A DNA stretch of 64,000 nt from Pseudomonas batumici (GTDB lineage Bacteria > Pseudomonadota > Gammaproteobacteria > Pseudomonadales > Pseudomonadaceae). This document shows positions 62,686 to 64,000 of this stretch, one piece after another. The notes beneath the pieces were generated by a model. It worked only from the letters and a program-made list of their open reading frames with translations, was not told the DNA's origin and ran no database searches. Both the position numbers and the translations under genes were made by a program. Numbering within the stretch: the first letter of the stretch is position 1; each line of letters begins with the position of its first letter. The stretch is taken from the NCBI RefSeq assembly GCF_000820515.1, contig NZ_JXDG01000018.1:146830-210829 (forward strand), given 5' to 3'.

Positions 62686-62775
62686 CTAGTTCCGATCCGC
62701 GCGCAACAGCGCAACCAGTAGATAAATGAACAGCGCCACAGCCAACAGCAGTGACACCCCGTCCAGAATGCTCAT
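62686..62775 (-). CDS. kdpF: Potassium-transporting ATPase subunit KdpF
   Basis: This 29-residue membrane peptide begins MSILDGVSLLLAVALFIYLL and ends LRADRN, one transmembrane helix, as expected for KdpF, which stabilises KdpFABC. ATG 62775 has GGGGA eight bases upstream. The TAG stop at 62686-62688 forms part of the AGGAG ribosome site of kdpA, so the genes are translationally linked. It is the first gene of the kdpFABCDE operon. Confidence 0.93.
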   Translation of the reverse strand: MSILDGVSLLLAVALFIYLLVALLRADRN

Positions 62776-63126
62776 GGAATTTTCCCCGTGGTACGGCAAT
62801 GGCCGCGTGTGGGGTTCATTGTCGTGAGGGAGGCCGTAAAGGAACGAGGGCGACGCCCGGGGCGATGCGTAAAGAAGGCGTAAAGAGTGAGTTTACGCAG
62901 GCGTTACACCCTAGAATCCGCAGGCCCGCCAAGAAATGGAGGACGCGAAGGAAACTCACTGTGTCGGTTTCGATACATAACCGACAAGCGGCCAACATGC
63001 GCCGCCTGTAGCTTCTTGCGCAGCTACACTTGAAAGGGACGCGCGCCTGCTGGCCGGGTACCTATCCTGCAACAATCTCGCGGCCCCTCTTGGTGGTTGG
63101 CCGCCTACCGGTAGATAATCGCACGC
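62776..63126. other. 351-bp divergent intergenic region between kdpF and the OmpR-type regulator
   Basis: No gene is visible. It holds the repeat cluster GCGTAAAGA/TTTACGC at 62867-62898 about 90-125 bp upstream of kdpF, and probably promoters for both directions. GGTAGATAAT near 63110 could be the -10 region for the regulator gene, but I see no good -35 for it. Confidence 0.55.
62867..62898 (-). promoter_or_regulatory. Candidate KdpE binding site upstream of kdpF
   Basis: On the minus strand TCTTTACGC occurs twice with an 11-bp period (62878-62886 and 62867-62875), the one-turn spacing typical of OmpR-family tandem sites. An inverted TTTACGC at 62892-62898 makes GCGTAAA-N7-TTTACGC with one copy. 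A near copy, CCGTAAAGGA, occurs around 62835. The site lies about 92-123 bp before the kdpF start. KdpE as the binder is inferred from position. Confidence 0.5.
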
Positions 63127-63891
63127 ATGCAGAACACTCCCGCTCCTCTGGCTGATGTCAACAAACCGCTCTCGCCGGGCGATGACAAGCGCTGGAATGT
63201 CCGCGCGCTGATCGTCGACGACGATATCCCGATCCGTGAACTGCTGATCGACTACCTGGCACGCTTCAGCATCCAGGCCACCGGTGTCACCGACGGCGCC
63301 GGCATGCGCCAGGCCTTGCAGCTCGAAACCTTCGACGTGGTGGTGCTGGACCTCATGCTCCCGGGCGAAGACGGCCTGTCGCTGTGTCGCTGGCTGCGCA
63401 CCGAATCGGACATCCCGATCCTGATGCTCACCGCCCGTTGCGAACCCACCGACCGGATCATCGGCCTGGAACTGGGGGCCGACGACTACATGGCCAAGCC
63501 CTTCGAGCCTCGCGAACTGGTGGCCAGGATCCAGACCATCCTGCGCCGGGTACGTGACGACCGCACCGAGCAGCGGGCCAATATCCGCTTCGACAACTGG
63601 CGCCTGAACAGTGTGCTGCGCCAGCTGATCGCCGACGACGGGCTGGTGGTGCCGCTGTCCAACGCCGAGTTCCGCCTGCTCTGGGTGTTCATCGAACGTC
63701 CGCGCCGGGTGCTCAGCCGCGAACAGTTGCTCGATGCCGCCCGCGGCCGCTCCATCGAGGCCTTCGACCGCAGCATCGACCTGCTGGTCTCGCGGCTGCG
63801 ACAGAAACTCGGCGACGACCCGAAATCGCCGCAACTGATCAAGACCGTGCGGGGTGAAGGCTACCTGTTCGACGCGAGAGAAATCGGCTGA
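63127..63891 (+). CDS. OmpR-family response regulator
   Basis: The 254-residue protein has an N-terminal extension of about 24 residues, a receiver domain (about 26-140) with DDD, phosphorylated Asp75 in VVLDLMLPGEDG and YMAKPFEPREL, and an OmpR-type winged helix (about 155-250: LSNAEFRLLWVFIERPRRVL, SRLRQKLGDDP, TVRGEGYLFD). It is transcribed divergently from kdpF and is distinct from KdpE. Its stop overlaps the start of a histidine kinase gene by one base (TGATG), so they form a two-component pair. The stimulus is unknown. Confidence 0.92.
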   Translation: MQNTPAPLADVNKPLSPGDDKRWNVRALIVDDDIPIRELLIDYLARFSIQATGVTDGAGMRQALQLETFDVVVLDLMLPGEDGLSLCRWLRTESDIPILMLTARCEPTDRIIGLELGADDYMAKPFEPRELVARIQTILRRVRDDRTEQRANIRFDNWRLNSVLRQLIADDGLVVPLSNAEFRLLWVFIERPRRVLSREQLLDAARGRSIEAFDRSIDLLVSRLRQKLGDDPKSPQLIKTVRGEGYLFDAREIG

Positions 63892-64000
63892 TGCGCGCAC
63901 GCTTCGACACGCTGTTCGGACGCCTGTTCGGTGTGTTGTTGCTGGCGATCATTCTCGCCCATCTATTGGCTTTTCTCTGGTTCCATCATTACGGCGGCCC
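63891..64000 (+). CDS. Sensor histidine kinase, 5' end only
   Basis: Only 36 codons are in the window. Translation begins MRARFDTLFGRLFGVLLLAI and continues with a hydrophobic stretch to HLLAFLWFHHYG, a basic N-terminus followed by one membrane helix, as in many sensor kinases. The identification rests on this helix and on the one-base overlap with the response regulator gene; no kinase motif lies inside the window. Confidence 0.75.
   Translation, partial: MRARFDTLFGRLFGVLLLAIILAHLLAFLWFHHYGG

Noticed and set aside
59984..62689. 901-codon and 704-codon open frames on the plus strand across kdpA and kdpB
   Set aside because: Antisense to well-identified kdpA and kdpB; composition typical of shadow frames.

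Overview
The window is a GC-rich chromosome segment of a Pseudomonas, most likely of the P. fluorescens complex. The signs are the cfrX-cmpX-sigX-oprF cluster, the OprI lipoprotein gene followed by an L,D-transpeptidase, tesA and greB, the methylcitrate operon with acnD and prpF, and dispersed REP/REPIN palindromes with a GTGGGAGCCGGCTTGC core. Almost all of it is core genome. I see no prophage, insertion sequence, CRISPR array, tRNA or rRNA. Comparisons with P. aeruginosa gene order are from memory; no search was run.

Left end (1-4.7 kb): the 5' end of rlmL, then rmf and pyrD, then a four-gene group that does not belong to the housekeeping background. It encodes an InvF-like AraC regulator, a SicA-like chaperone, an IacP-like acyl-carrier protein and a shortened HilA-like regulator. 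These are homologues of the regulatory and accessory genes of a Salmonella SPI-1-type type III secretion system, but no secretion apparatus, translocator or effector gene lies beside them. The carrier protein has lost its phosphopantetheine serine. This is the most unusual part of the window.

4.8-22.4 kb: envelope stress and outer membrane genes (oprF, sigX, cmpX, cfrX, a CorA/ZntB-like transporter, rraA, a hydrolase), then ppsA with its divergent regulator ppsR, then the propionate (2-methylcitrate) operon prpR-prpB-prpC-acnD-prpF-prpD read leftward, with palindromic operator candidates at its head.

22.6-33.3 kb: a three-gene cluster of retropepsin-like protease, inactive transglutaminase with membrane helices and ATP-grasp ligase; pabB; cysH and its regulator cysB; a universal stress protein; a ketopantoate reductase-like gene; a thioredoxin-like and a degenerate PilZ-like gene whose start codons overlap; DAHP synthase; and a small GNAT protein.

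33.9-53.5 kb: oprI, an L,D-transpeptidase, tesA with a lipoprotein-release-type ABC pair, greB, a LysR regulator beside an exported isochorismatase-like protein, DoxX, the lytic transglycosylase MltF2, TatD, a chemoreceptor, a thioesterase, and the CHAD-TgpA-DUF58-MoxR cluster.

53.7-64 kb: a patatin-like protein, the potassium system kdpFABC-kdpD-kdpE with a REPIN lodged between kdpB and kdpC, then a divergent OmpR-type response regulator and the start of its histidine kinase, which runs off the right edge.
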